Part shown: positions 50,382 through 59,493 of the stretch, piece by piece
Layout of the letters: each line of letters starts with the position of its first letter
Position numbering within the stretch: position 1 is the stretch's first letter
Source of the DNA: JAAXHH01 sp965225915
GTDB taxonomy: Bacteria; JAAXHH01
Direction: 5' to 3'
Assembly: GCA_965225915.1 (NCBI GenBank)
Contig: OZ245326.1
Coordinates: 2,046,001 to 2,110,000, forward strand
Length of the DNA: 64,000 nt
Notes under the pieces: model-generated
Database searches by the model: none
What the model saw: the letters and a program-made list of their open reading frames with translations, nothing else
What the model was told of the DNA's origin: nothing
Made by a program: the position numbers and the translations under genes

Positions 50382-51482
50382 TCAGGACCTTACGAACATC
50401 ATGCCCGGCAACTGCCGCACGGCGCCCTTCAGCTCGAGCGCCAGCAGGATGCCGAGCGCCTGTGAGGAAGAAAGGGCAAGCGCGGACGCCAGTTGATCGA
50501 TGTGTTGCGGGTCGGGTGACAGGCGGCCGTATATGGTTTCCTCTTCGGGAAGGAGGTCAACTGATGGGGTTGACAGCTTTCGTTCGACCTTGGCCGGGTC
50601 GAAATCCAGGTGTGGCGCCAGTTCTTCGAGCACGTCGTCGACCCGTTGGATCAGCTTGGCAGTACCGTCCTTGATCAGTCGATTGACCCCCTCGCTGCCG
50701 GGCGTATTCACCGGGCCCGGGACGGCAAAGACTTCGCGGCCTTGATCCAGGGCGTAGCGCGCGGTGATCAGCGCCCCGCTGCTCTTCCCGGCCTCCACCA
50801 CGATCGTTCCCAGGGTCGAACCGCTGATGATCCGGTTTCGCTGGGGGAAATTGACGGCGTCCGGAGCGGTGCCGAAAGGTTGTTCCGTCATCACGGCACC
50901 GTGATGACGGATCGATGCCATCATTTTGCGGTTTTCGCTGGGGTACGGTTTGTCCAGACCCGATCCCAGTACGGCGACAGTACGGCCGTTCCGGCTCAGC
51001 GTTGTTCTATGGGCCAAAGTGTCCACGCCCCGCGCCATGCCGCTTACGATGGTGAATCCGTACGAACAAAGCGCTGCGCTGAACGACTCGGCCATGCTGC
51101 GTCCATAGGACGAGGCAACCCGTGTCCCCACGATGGCAACGGACTGCTCATCCACCGCCTCCCATCCGCCGGACACGTACAGCAGGGGCGGGGGATCGTA
51201 AATCTCCCGCAGGCGCGCGGGATAGTCCCTGTCACGGAAGGTGACGATACGGGCCCCGTGCTGTTCCGCCAGGCGCAACTGCCGGTCGACGAAAGCCTCG
51301 TCCCGGTGGGTGCGTATCGCCCGGGCAATCTGCGGGCCCAGCCCTTCCGCCCTGGTCAGTTCGTCCACGGAGGCGGACAGGACCGCGGAAGGCGATCCGA
51401 ACCGGCGCAGTAACGCCTGGAACCGCGTCGCGCCTACGCCCGGCACGCGCGCCAGTGTCAGCCAGGATGCCAAATCCGACAA
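50382..51482 (-). CDS. dprA: DNA-processing protein DprA
   Basis: 366 residues. A helix-hairpin-helix-like N-terminus (LTLARVPGVGATRFQALLRR), then the Rossmann-like DprA core: VAIVGTRVASSYGRSMAESF, SGMARGVDTLAH, TVAVLGSGLDKPYPSENRKM, ISGSTLGTIVVEAGKSSGAL and EVFAVPGPVNTPGSEGVNRL. A winged-helix end (residues ~300-366) follows. DprA loads RecA on incoming single strands in natural transformation. With the ComEA-like protein at 58918, this suggests competence-type DNA uptake. Start ATG at 51482, 83 bases after obg. Confidence 0.95.
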   Translation of the reverse strand: MSDLASWLTLARVPGVGATRFQALLRRFGSPSAVLSASVDELTRAEGLGPQIARAIRTHRDEAFVDRQLRLAEQHGARIVTFRDRDYPARLREIYDPPPLLYVSGGWEAVDEQSVAIVGTRVASSYGRSMAESFSAALCSYGFTIVSGMARGVDTLAHRTTLSRNGRTVAVLGSGLDKPYPSENRKMMASIRHHGAVMTEQPFGTAPDAVNFPQRNRIISGSTLGTIVVEAGKSSGALITARYALDQGREVFAVPGPVNTPGSEGVNRLIKDGTAKLIQRVDDVLEELAPHLDFDPAKVERKLSTPSVDLLPEEETIYGRLSPDPQHIDQLASALALSSSQALGILLALELKGAVRQLPGMMFVRS

Positions 51483-51565
51483 GGGCCAATCCTTACGGAC
51501 CGAGATATCGGTTCAGGTTCAGTTTAGGGGGTTATCGTGTGTGCACACTTCTTTTCGACGTGAAT

Positions 51566-52591
51566 TTAGTCGAGTTTGGCGGGTCCGATCTCGTAAAGAA
51601 TCTGGCCGATTTCCCGGAGGAGTTCGGGGATTCCTTCGCCGGTGGCGGATGAGATTGCCAACCCGGGGTTGTTGCGCTGGCCTGCGTGTTTCGCTTGGTC
51701 GGGATCTACCGGGAAGTGTTTCAACGTGGAACGATCCACGATCAGGTCCAGTTTGGAGAAAACGACCAGGGCGGGGCGGGAGAGGAGTACGGAGTTGAAC
51801 TGCCGGAGTTCGTTGACAAGCACTTCGTAGTCGTGAAGGGGGTCGGGCTGACTCGCGTCGAGCAGGAAAACGAGGATCCGGGTCCGTTCGATATGCCGGA
51901 GAAACTGGTGACCAAGCCCCTTTCCTTCATGGGCGCCTTCGATCAGACCGGGGATGTCCGCCATGACAAACCGGTCATAGTCCCCCAGCTTTACGATCCC
52001 CAGGTTGGGTTCGAGAGTGGTAAAGGGATAATCGGCGATCTTGGGTCTTACCGCCGACAAGCGCGACAGCAGGGTGGATTTGCCCGCGTTCGGGTGACCG
52101 ACCAGCCCCACGTCGGCCATCAGTTTCAGTTCGAGTTCCAGCAGGCGTTCCTGGCCCGGTTGACCTTCTTCCCAACGCCGGGGCGCCCGGTTGGAGGACG
52201 TGGAGAAGGCCGAATTCCCGCGGCCTCCGCTTCCCCCGCGGGCGATGACCAGGGTTTGGTCTTCCGCCACCATATCGGAGATCACGGCCCCGGTCTCGCT
52301 GTCCTTGACGATGGTCCCGGGAGGGACGCCGATGACCAGGTCCGGGGCGTTCCGCCCGTGCATGTCCTTGCCCTGTCCGTGTGTACCGTTTTTGGCCCGG
52401 TACAGATGTTGGAACTGGAAGTCGAGCAGGGTGCGCTTGCTTGGCGCGACCTCTATGATGATATGGCCGCCGTCGCCTCCGTGGCCGCCGTCAGGGCCGC
52501 CGCGGGGCACGTTCTTCTCGCGGCGAAAGCTGCAGCATCCATTGCCGCCTCGGCCGGCCTTTACCTGGATTCTCGCGAAGTCGACGAACAT
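51566..52591 (-). CDS. obg: Obg family GTPase
   Basis: 341 residues. The Obg glycine-rich fold (FVDFARIQVKAGRGGNGCCS, KRTLLDFQFQHLYRAKNG), then the G domain with VGLVGHPNAGKSTLLSRLSA (Walker A), the ADIPGLIEGAHEGKGLGHQF switch and VVFSKLDL (NKxD-like). It lacks the OCT domain found in some Obg proteins. Functions in 50S ribosome maturation and stress/ppGpp response. I use the ATG at 52591; a TTG 21 bases upstream is possible. It follows icd closely. Confidence 0.95.
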   Translation of the reverse strand: MFVDFARIQVKAGRGGNGCCSFRREKNVPRGGPDGGHGGDGGHIIIEVAPSKRTLLDFQFQHLYRAKNGTHGQGKDMHGRNAPDLVIGVPPGTIVKDSETGAVISDMVAEDQTLVIARGGSGGRGNSAFSTSSNRAPRRWEEGQPGQERLLELELKLMADVGLVGHPNAGKSTLLSRLSAVRPKIADYPFTTLEPNLGIVKLGDYDRFVMADIPGLIEGAHEGKGLGHQFLRHIERTRILVFLLDASQPDPLHDYEVLVNELRQFNSVLLSRPALVVFSKLDLIVDRSTLKHFPVDPDQAKHAGQRNNPGLAISSATGEGIPELLREIGQILYEIGPAKLD

Positions 52592-52649
52592 GAGGGATAT
52601 CCGCTTACCCAATCACCGGAAATTTGGACATGGACGCCCCTTGGGGTGC

Positions 52650-53879
52650 CTACATTCGGTCAATGATGGCAGTGCCGAATTCCGAGCACTTGACTTCCTT
52701 CGCGTTATCCATCAGGCGGGCGAAGTCATAGGTTACGATCCTGTCCGCAATCGCCTTCTCGATCCCTTTCACGATCAGATCGGCCGCTTCATCCCAGCCA
52801 AGATAGCGCAGCATCAATTCGCCGGAAAGAACGACGGAACCCGGGTTGACCTTGTCCTGATTCGCGTATTTCGGCGCCGTGCCGTGGGTCGCTTCGAACA
52901 CGGCGTATCCTGTTCTGTAGTTGATATTGCCGCCCGGCGCTATGCCAATACCGCCCACCTGGGCAGCCAGCGCGTCGGAAATGTAATCGCCGTTCAGGTT
53001 CATTGTGGCGATGACGTCGAACTCGTCGGGCCGGGTCAGGATCTGCTGCAGGAAAATATCGGCGATGGCGTCCTTGACCAGGATCTTGCCCTCCGGAACG
53101 TTGCCCTGGCATTCGTCCCAACTGACAAGCTGGTCAGGATACTCCTCTTTCGCGAGTTCGTATCCCCATTTCTGAAAGGCGCCTTCCGTGAACTTCTGGA
53201 TGTTGCCCTTGTGCACCAGGGTGACACTCTTTCTGTTCCGCGCCAGGGCATACTCGAACGCCGCACGGATCAACCTTTTGCTGCCGGTCTCACTGATCGG
53301 CTTGATGGCGATGCCCGAATCGGTTCGTATCTCCCACCCGAACCGATCCCGGCAGAACGCGATCAGTTCGCCGGCTTCGTCGCTGTAGGCCTCGTGTTCC
53401 TTGCCGGCGTAAACGTCCTCCGTGTTTTCACGAAAAATGACCATGTCCACTTTTTCTGGATGGCGCACGGGGCTGGGAACGCCGGTGAACCATCGAACCG
53501 GTCTAAGGCACACGTAGAGGTCGAGGATCTGGCGCAACGCCACGTTCAGGCTGCGGATGCCGCCCCCCACGGGCGTGGTCAGGGGCCCCTTGATCCCCAC
53601 CAGGTACTCGCGGAAACTGTCTACCGTTTCATCCGGAAGCCAGCTGCCCGTTAGGTTAAAGGCCTTTTCTCCCGACAACACCTCGTGCCACATAAGGCGC
53701 CGGTCTCCGCCGTACGCCTTTTCTACGGCGGCGTCGAACACGCGCCGGGCTGTCCTCCAGATATCCGGCCCCGTGCCATCGCCTTCTATAAAGGGGATGA
53801 CAGGGTGGTCGGGAACGTTCAGTACGCCTTGCGCATCGATGGTAATGCGCTGCCCACCAGCGGGTGGTTTTGTAGCCAT
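52650..53879 (-). CDS. icd: Isocitrate dehydrogenase, NADP-type
   Basis: 409 residues from the ATG at 53879 (GAGGAGG upstream). TCA-cycle enzyme converting isocitrate to 2-oxoglutarate and CO2. Motifs: PVIPFIEGDGTGPDIW, the Ser-containing substrate site GGIRSLNVALRQILDLYVCL, FRENTEDVYAG, and GDYISDALAAQVGGIGIAPG. HGTAPKYANQDKVNPGS carries the Lys-Tyr pair that marks NADP preference. The Ser in GIRS is the AceK phosphorylation site in E. coli. Follows mdh after 38 bases, so both TCA genes share an operon. Confidence 0.95.
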   Translation of the reverse strand: MATKPPAGGQRITIDAQGVLNVPDHPVIPFIEGDGTGPDIWRTARRVFDAAVEKAYGGDRRLMWHEVLSGEKAFNLTGSWLPDETVDSFREYLVGIKGPLTTPVGGGIRSLNVALRQILDLYVCLRPVRWFTGVPSPVRHPEKVDMVIFRENTEDVYAGKEHEAYSDEAGELIAFCRDRFGWEIRTDSGIAIKPISETGSKRLIRAAFEYALARNRKSVTLVHKGNIQKFTEGAFQKWGYELAKEEYPDQLVSWDECQGNVPEGKILVKDAIADIFLQQILTRPDEFDVIATMNLNGDYISDALAAQVGGIGIAPGGNINYRTGYAVFEATHGTAPKYANQDKVNPGSVVLSGELMLRYLGWDEAADLIVKGIEKAIADRIVTYDFARLMDNAKEVKCSEFGTAIIDRM

Positions 53880-53917
53880 GCCTGTTTCTTCCTCCTCGTC
53901 CATGAGGTGCAAAATTA

Positions 53918-54841
53918 CTATATGCCCAATTCGTCCAGGCTCTCCTGGTACACCGACGCGGAAGCATGCAGCTCCGCGCGTTCGTCGTCCGACAGCTTCA
54001 GTTCGATAACCTCCTCGATGCCCTCGGTGCCCAGTTTCACGGGTACGCCCACACAGACGTCCCGCAGGCCATACTCGCCTTCCAGCATCACCGAAGCGGG
54101 CAGCACGCGATTCTTGCCCTTCAGGACGGATTCCACCATCTGTACAACGGACGCCGCCGGGGCGTAATAAGCGCTACCCGTCTTGAGGAAGTTGACGATC
54201 TCCGCACCGCCGTCGCGGGTTCGTTGCACGATACGGTCAATGGCGTCCTGGGACAGCAATTCGGTAATGGGTATACCGGAGACCGTCGTGTATCGAGGGA
54301 TGGGGACCATGGTGTCGCCGTGTCCGCCGAGGATGATCGCCTGCGTGTCTTCCATGGATACATCCAGTTCCATGGCGACGAAGGACCGGTAGCGGGCGCA
54401 GTCAAGCACGCCGGCCTGTCCGTAGACGCGCTGCCGCCCGTAGCCCGATACCTTGAGGGCGACATAGGTCATGACGTCCAGTGGATTGCTGACCATAAGG
54501 ATCTGGGCGTCCGGCGCGTACTTTACGATGTTCCCGGTTACCGAGGTGATTATATCCGCGTTTTTCTTAAGCAGGTCGAGCCGGTCCATACCCGGTTTGC
54601 GGGCCAGACCGGCGGTGACCACAACGAGGGCCGCGTCCTCCAGGGCCGCAAAATCGTTGGATCCTACTATCGCCGCATCATAACCCAGTACGGGACCGGC
54701 CTCCATCATGTCCAGCCCCTTGCCCTGCGGGATCCCGTCGACCACGTCGATGAGGGCGATATCACCCAGTTCCTTCTGGGCGGCATACAGCGCCACGGTC
54801 GCCCCCACGTTTCCCGCACCGACAATGCCAATCTTTACCAT
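53918..54841 (-). CDS. mdh: Malate dehydrogenase
   Basis: 307-residue LDH-like malate dehydrogenase. NAD site VKIGIVGAGNVGATVA, VTAGLARKPGMDRLDLL (substrate-binding Arg loop), VSNPLDVMTYVA, and GGHGDTMVPIPRYT with the catalytic His. Oxidises malate to oxaloacetate with NAD+ in the TCA cycle. Start ATG at 54841. Upstream of icd in the same direction with a 38-base gap. Confidence 0.96.
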   Translation of the reverse strand: MVKIGIVGAGNVGATVALYAAQKELGDIALIDVVDGIPQGKGLDMMEAGPVLGYDAAIVGSNDFAALEDAALVVVTAGLARKPGMDRLDLLKKNADIITSVTGNIVKYAPDAQILMVSNPLDVMTYVALKVSGYGRQRVYGQAGVLDCARYRSFVAMELDVSMEDTQAIILGGHGDTMVPIPRYTTVSGIPITELLSQDAIDRIVQRTRDGGAEIVNFLKTGSAYYAPAASVVQMVESVLKGKNRVLPASVMLEGEYGLRDVCVGVPVKLGTEGIEEVIELKLSDDERAELHASASVYQESLDELGI

Positions 54842-54973
54842 GTGATCCTCCAGGTATTAACGATGAATCGGACCTCGTCCGACCCGCGTATTATCATTAA
54901 AGACGAGAAACCTCTGGTTCCCAACCAGCCCTTCCGCTTCCAACCTTCCGTTCAAAACGACTGCAATCCCGGG

Positions 54974-56308
54974 TCATCGGCCCGGATCCATGCTGATCAG
55001 CAACGATTCGTCAATGGGTTGATAGCGGTCCGAGGCTTCCACCAGGTCCCGCGCCGTGTTGTGCGGGAAGGAAAACACCTCCACGCGCGGCCCCAGTTCC
55101 TTGAGCAACTGGATCAGCGACACGAAATCACCGTCTCCGCTGGCCAGGATGACGACGTCGACCTTGTCGGCCATTCTGATCATGTCGATGGCCATCTCCA
55201 TGTCCCAGTCGCCTTTAGCCGAACCGTCGCTGCGTCTGCGGAGGTCTTTCCGTTTCACCTGGTAACTGAATTGTTCAAGCATGGTAACGAATCCGCTTTG
55301 GTCGACCTCGGGGGTCTGTATCACGTAAGCGTAGGCGCGTATCAGTCGCCTGTCGCCCACGGCGGCCTGCATGAGTTTATCAAAATCCAGCCGCGCCGAT
55401 ATCCCGTAGTGTTGCCGGGCGGCATACCACATGTTCTGCACGTCGATGAAGATGCCCACCCTTTCGCTGGCCGCGGGAGCCGGAACGTTGTACGTGTTCG
55501 GGGGCGAATCATGCCGCAGATTCCGCAGTTGATCCACCTCTTCCCGGACGGCTTCCATGGTTCTTTGAACTTCGGCGTAGCGCGTTGCTATGCGCTCCAC
55601 GGTGTCCCGAATCGCCGTGTGCACTTTTTCCGCCGCTACGGAAGACGTGGCGCCGGCCTTTTCCTGGAACTGTTCGATTCGTCGCTGCATCTCCCTGACG
55701 CGGTCTTCCAGCACCCGATTCCTCTTATCCAGGTCCATGCCCTTCCGCCGGGCTTCGATCAACGCCAGGCCCAGGTTTTCGACCTGTCGCGCGTCCGTCC
55801 CCTCACCGTTCAGAGCCGGATCATCCTGAAAATACGGGGCAGCCATTTTTTCAGAGACGCCGGACCAGGTTGGATACACGTGGGTCCGGTTCAAGAGTTC
55901 GATGGCCGGGGCGTGTACGGCCTCCCTTTCATCCAGCAGCATGGCAACCGCAAGCCGCCCGCACTCCCGGGTGAAGGCGTTGGTCCGTTCAGCCAACAGG
56001 CCGTTGAGGCGTTCGGGGGAGGTCTGCCTGATCTGCTCGATCTCCCTAGCGCTCGTATGGGCAAGAGTCTTGATAACCTGAGTCGCCGTGACTTCACGCT
56101 CGAAGCAGTCCTCGGCAAGTTGCGCGGCGAGCGCATGCACCGCTGTGGATTCCAGGTCATGGCCGTTGTGGATCAGGCCGCAGATTTGGCACAGTTTGAC
56201 GATCAGCTGACGATCAAGGGCCAGCTCCAGGATCCGGGAGAGCCCCCTTTCATCGACTGTTTTGAACAGATGCCGGAAGTCCGGCAACGCAGTGTCCCGA
56301 TTCTCCAT
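54974..56308 (-). CDS. NYN-domain (LabA-like) predicted nuclease with coiled coil
   Basis: 444 residues. N-terminal helical region with HD-like helices (FRHLFKTVDERGLSRILELA), a long coiled coil around 180-270 (RRKGMDLDKRNRVLEDRVRE), then a C-terminal NYN/PIN-like domain (about 285-444): GIFIDVQNMWYAARQ, KGDWDMEMAIDMIRM and VVILASGDGDFVSLIQLLKE. The conserved Asp residues form the nuclease metal site. LabA/YaiI-like NYN proteins are thought to act on RNA. Start ATG at 56308, 41 bases after the aminotransferase end. Confidence 0.85.
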   Translation of the reverse strand: MENRDTALPDFRHLFKTVDERGLSRILELALDRQLIVKLCQICGLIHNGHDLESTAVHALAAQLAEDCFEREVTATQVIKTLAHTSAREIEQIRQTSPERLNGLLAERTNAFTRECGRLAVAMLLDEREAVHAPAIELLNRTHVYPTWSGVSEKMAAPYFQDDPALNGEGTDARQVENLGLALIEARRKGMDLDKRNRVLEDRVREMQRRIEQFQEKAGATSSVAAEKVHTAIRDTVERIATRYAEVQRTMEAVREEVDQLRNLRHDSPPNTYNVPAPAASERVGIFIDVQNMWYAARQHYGISARLDFDKLMQAAVGDRRLIRAYAYVIQTPEVDQSGFVTMLEQFSYQVKRKDLRRRSDGSAKGDWDMEMAIDMIRMADKVDVVILASGDGDFVSLIQLLKELGPRVEVFSFPHNTARDLVEASDRYQPIDESLLISMDPGR

Positions 56309-56349
56309 ATGTCCACCGTGCGTTCCACAGGCACCCGCGGGTCCCGCGG

Positions 56350-57561
56350 TTACCTCTTCAACGCCGACAACCCTTCCTCAACCCGGTCCATACCTTTTTC
56401 GATGATGTCCAGGGTGGTGGCGTAGGAAAACCGCAAACACCCTTCCGTTCCGAAGGCGGCGCCCGGCGCGGAGATCACCTGGTACTCCTCCAGCAGGTAC
56501 ATGGCGAGGTCCAGCGATCCTTCGACGGGGCGCCCGTCGGGCCTTCTGCGGCCCCTATATGCCGACATGTCCGGGAACACGTAGAAAGCACCGCCGGGCC
56601 GGGCGCAGGCCACGCCATCCATGGTTTCCAGTCTATCCATGATGTAGTTCCGGCGGCGATCGAACGCCGCGATCATGGGCGGCAGAAAGTCTTCCGGACC
56701 GGTCAGTGCGGTAACGGCGGCATGCTGTGTGATCGCGCTCGGATGCATGACGGTCTGTCCCTGGAATTTCACGACCAGGTCCATCACTTCCTGGGGACCG
56801 GCGGCGTAACCCAGGCGCCATCCGGTCATGGCATACGCCTTAGACAGCCCATTGACCACCAGTGCGTGTTCCTTCATCTGTGGATGGAGCGCCGCTATGC
56901 TTACGTGGCGATGTCCATCATACAGGATCTTTTCGTACAACTCGTCGGTAATGACGTAAATACCTGTGTCCATGACCACTTCGGCGATGGCGGCGAGTTC
57001 TTCCCGCGTGTACACCATGCCCGTGGGGTTGGAAGGGGTGTTGAGCATCAGTGCCTTGGTCTTCGGCGTGATCGCGGAACGCACCTGGTCGGACGTCACC
57101 TTGAAGGAAGAATCCGGTCCCGCGTTCAGCACCACCGGAACGGCGCCCGCGAGTTTGACCATTTCCGGATAGCTGACCCAGTACGGCGCCGGCACGAGGA
57201 CTTCGTCTCCCTCGTCGCAGATCACGTAGAGCAGGTTGTACAGCGCGTGCTTGCCCCCGGAGGTACTCGCAATCTGGTTCGGCGTGTATTCGAGTCCGTT
57301 GTCCCTCGCCAGCTTGTGGCAGATCGCTTCCTTGAGGTCCAGGATGCCGGTCGCGGGCGTGTACCGGGTTATGTTATTCCGGATCGCCTGCATACCGGCT
57401 TCCTTGATGTGGTCCGGCGTGGGGAAGTCCGGCTCGCCCACGGCGAAATTGAAAACTTCGACGCCGTCGCGTTTCATCGCGATGGCCCGTTCATTGAGCA
57501 CGGTGGTCGCGGACGGTGCGATGCGATCCAGTTTTCGGGTAAGGGGAAGGGTAGCGGACAT
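56350..57561 (-). CDS. Aspartate aminotransferase (class I)
   Basis: 403 residues, fold type I PLP enzyme. NFAVGEPDFPTPDHI at the N-terminus, TSGGKHALYNLLYVICDEGD, LNTPSNPTGMVYTREEL (substrate/cofactor Asn-Pro), and the PLP lysine in VNGLSKAYAMTGWRLGYAAG. Typical of the aspartate/prephenate aminotransferase group (Iota-type). Start ATG at 57561. The preceding gene in the transcript is coaD. Confidence 0.93.
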   Translation of the reverse strand: MSATLPLTRKLDRIAPSATTVLNERAIAMKRDGVEVFNFAVGEPDFPTPDHIKEAGMQAIRNNITRYTPATGILDLKEAICHKLARDNGLEYTPNQIASTSGGKHALYNLLYVICDEGDEVLVPAPYWVSYPEMVKLAGAVPVVLNAGPDSSFKVTSDQVRSAITPKTKALMLNTPSNPTGMVYTREELAAIAEVVMDTGIYVITDELYEKILYDGHRHVSIAALHPQMKEHALVVNGLSKAYAMTGWRLGYAAGPQEVMDLVVKFQGQTVMHPSAITQHAAVTALTGPEDFLPPMIAAFDRRRNYIMDRLETMDGVACARPGGAFYVFPDMSAYRGRRRPDGRPVEGSLDLAMYLLEEYQVISAPGAAFGTEGCLRFSYATTLDIIEKGMDRVEEGLSALKR

Positions 57562-57609
57562 GGGAATGGGGAGGAGGGTGGTGTAGGGAAGTCCTTGGAT
57601 AACCGGCGG

Positions 57610-58095
57610 TCAACGGATCGTGCTGCGCTTTTCCAACAGGGCCTTTAACACGGGAGGGGGGACGTGATGGCTTACATCGCCACCGAAACGGAATACCTCT
57701 TTGACGAGAGAAGAACTCACATAAATCGACGGTTCACCGGGGAAGAAAGATACCGTGGTCACCGATGGAGCCAGGCGGCGGTTCATCAGCGCCATCTGGG
57801 ATTCAGTCTCGAGATCTCCGGCTGAACGAACGCCCCGGACTATGGCCCGGGCGTTTAGACTCGCGGCTAGATCGACCGTCAACCCGTCCGAGGACAACAC
57901 CTCGACCTCCGTCCAGCCTTCCACGGCCTGCCGAAACATCTCCACCCGCTCCTCCACCGAAAACATCGGGTGCTTCCCTATGTTGGGCGCGACGGCAACC
58001 ACGACCCGGTCGAACACGGTCACCGCCTGTTTCAATACGTCCAGATGTCCGTTGGTCACGGGATCGAATGTACCGGGATATACCGCAACTTTCAT
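57610..58095 (-). CDS. coaD: Phosphopantetheine adenylyltransferase
   Basis: 161 residues, complete. AVYPGTFDPVTNGHLDVLKQ carries the TxGH-type adenylyl-transfer motif. Further hallmarks: RAIVRGVRSAGDLETESQMA, the PSIYVSSSLVKEV motif (conserved (I/V)SSSxxxE) and HHVPPPVLKALLEK. Penultimate step of coenzyme A synthesis. Its start overlaps the rsmD stop by four bases (ATGA on the minus strand), a common rsmD-coaD pair. Confidence 0.96.
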   Translation of the reverse strand: MKVAVYPGTFDPVTNGHLDVLKQAVTVFDRVVVAVAPNIGKHPMFSVEERVEMFRQAVEGWTEVEVLSSDGLTVDLAASLNARAIVRGVRSAGDLETESQMALMNRRLAPSVTTVSFFPGEPSIYVSSSLVKEVFRFGGDVSHHVPPPVLKALLEKRSTIR

Positions 58096-58766
58096 CGCCG
58101 GGTTCTCGATGCAGGAGGTGGAAGATCAATGGGCAGGACTTCCGTCCGAGTCACGGTTGTTTCCGTATCGGGCTGGAAGAACGATAACGCCGTTTCTCCG
58201 ATGTCTCGTCTACGCACCAGGTCGAGTCCGTTGCCGGTTTCAGGCGGTTCGTCCCCCCGATGCTCTATGACGAGCAAGCCACCCGGCGCCAGTACCGCCC
58301 GCTCGCCAACGGTTCGGATGATATCCTGCACAACGGGGTCGCCATAAGGGGGATCGGCGAGGATAATATCCACCGGGCAGGAATGAGCAGCCAGGTGACC
58401 GAGACTCAGAACGGCATCTGTCAGCCAGATCCTGCTCTGTCCATGCCGGCCATTCGAACCATGCCGATCATTCTGACCAAGCTGACCAGGCCGGCCACCG
58501 AATCCACAGCGATCCAGGTTGTCCCTGATTGTTCGGACGGTGCGACGGTCGTTGTCGACAAAAAGGCAGCATCGAGCGCCCCGGCTCAGGGCTTCTATAC
58601 CCAGGCTTCCACTGCCGGCACACAAGTCCAGCACCGTGCTGTCGACGATTCGGGTCGACAGGATGTCGAACAACGAACCGCGTACGCGGCTGCCGGTGGG
58701 ACGAATCGCACCGGTTACGGACCGTAGCCGGCGTCCTTTGGCGATTCCTGTGCCGATTCGCAGCAT
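58092..58766 (-). CDS. rsmD: 16S rRNA (guanine966-N2)-methyltransferase
   Basis: 224 residues. KGRRLRSVTGAIRPTGSRVR at the N-terminus, VLDLCAGSGSLGIEALSRGA (SAM site), and the catalytic IILADPPYGDPVVQD. Methylates G966 of 16S rRNA. A Gly/His/Arg-rich insert (GGRPGQLGQNDRHGSNGRHG) around residues 90-112 is not usual and looks like a low-complexity expansion. Upstream of coaD with a four-base overlap. Confidence 0.9.
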   Translation of the reverse strand: MLRIGTGIAKGRRLRSVTGAIRPTGSRVRGSLFDILSTRIVDSTVLDLCAGSGSLGIEALSRGARCCLFVDNDRRTVRTIRDNLDRCGFGGRPGQLGQNDRHGSNGRHGQSRIWLTDAVLSLGHLAAHSCPVDIILADPPYGDPVVQDIIRTVGERAVLAPGGLLVIEHRGDEPPETGNGLDLVRRRDIGETALSFFQPDTETTVTRTEVLPIDLPPPASRTRR

Positions 58767-58917
58767 AAACCCCCACTTCCGATCATTACCGTTCGAACCA
58801 CACCGAAAATAGGATTGCAGGGGGTTGTTGTCAACAATAAATCCGGGCTGGGAACCCTTGTTTCCCGGCTGGCCGCGGGGGATACCACCCCGTGTAACAG
58901 GGGTTCGCGCCTGCCTT

Positions 58918-59427
58918 CTACCGCAGTTCCACGTAGGGGCGCATCCGGTCGAGTTTGGCGGGTCCTATCCCCTTCACCTCGAGCAGCTGTTCGACGGTCG
59001 CGAAGTTCCCTGACCGTTGCCGGAAGGCGATGATTCTCTCCGCTAACTTCGGACCGATGCCAGGCAGTTTCTGAAGTTCGTCCGCCGGGGCGGTGTTCAC
59101 GGGTACGAGCAGGTTATCGAAGGATGAAGAGGACTTTGTTGAAAACCCGGTGTCCGGGTATCCCGGGTTAGTTCGCCGGGACACCGCGTGGGGCTCTGGG
59201 TTTTGGACGCTCGATCGATCGGCCGAGGACACGTTACGCATGGACATGGCATTTCCAGACGTCGCCATGAGGTCCGTGGGTATTTCCCCATTCTCCGGAT
59301 CGCCCACCACAACCGGATGCAGGTCGGGCAGGAAATCCGAATCGTACTGTTTCACCAGCAGTACAAAGGCACCGACCAGCAGGCTGACCGTGACGAAAAG
59401 TACGGCCTGAATCTCCTCTTTTGTCAT
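58918..59427 (-). CDS. ComEA-like helix-hairpin-helix protein
   Basis: 169 residues: one N-terminal membrane helix (AVLFVTVSLLVGAFVLLVKQ), a Ser/Pro-rich linker and a C-terminal HhH DNA-binding domain with two motifs (ELQKLPGIGPKLAERIIAFR; VKGIGPAKLDRMRPYV). Proteins of this shape bind double-stranded DNA at the cell surface and pull it into the periplasm in transformation (ComEA). Together with dprA it hints at competence. Start ATG at 59427. Confidence 0.85.
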   Translation of the reverse strand: MTKEEIQAVLFVTVSLLVGAFVLLVKQYDSDFLPDLHPVVVGDPENGEIPTDLMATSGNAMSMRNVSSADRSSVQNPEPHAVSRRTNPGYPDTGFSTKSSSSFDNLLVPVNTAPADELQKLPGIGPKLAERIIAFRQRSGNFATVEQLLEVKGIGPAKLDRMRPYVELR

Positions 59428-59493
59428 AGTCTAACCGTAAGCCGGTGCAGATTGGTGCGTTGAGACAGATTCTGCGGTCCCCTTCATCGGACG

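Noticed and set aside
53966..56425. 819-residue plus-strand open frame over mdh and the NYN gene
   Set aside because: Spans two genuine minus-strand genes; no recognisable domain, so a shadow of codon bias.
51569..58965. 18-base identical string in obg (51569-51586) and the ComEA-like gene (58948-58965)
   Set aside because: Both encode GPAKLD by coincidence of similar C-terminal peptides; no wider repeat.
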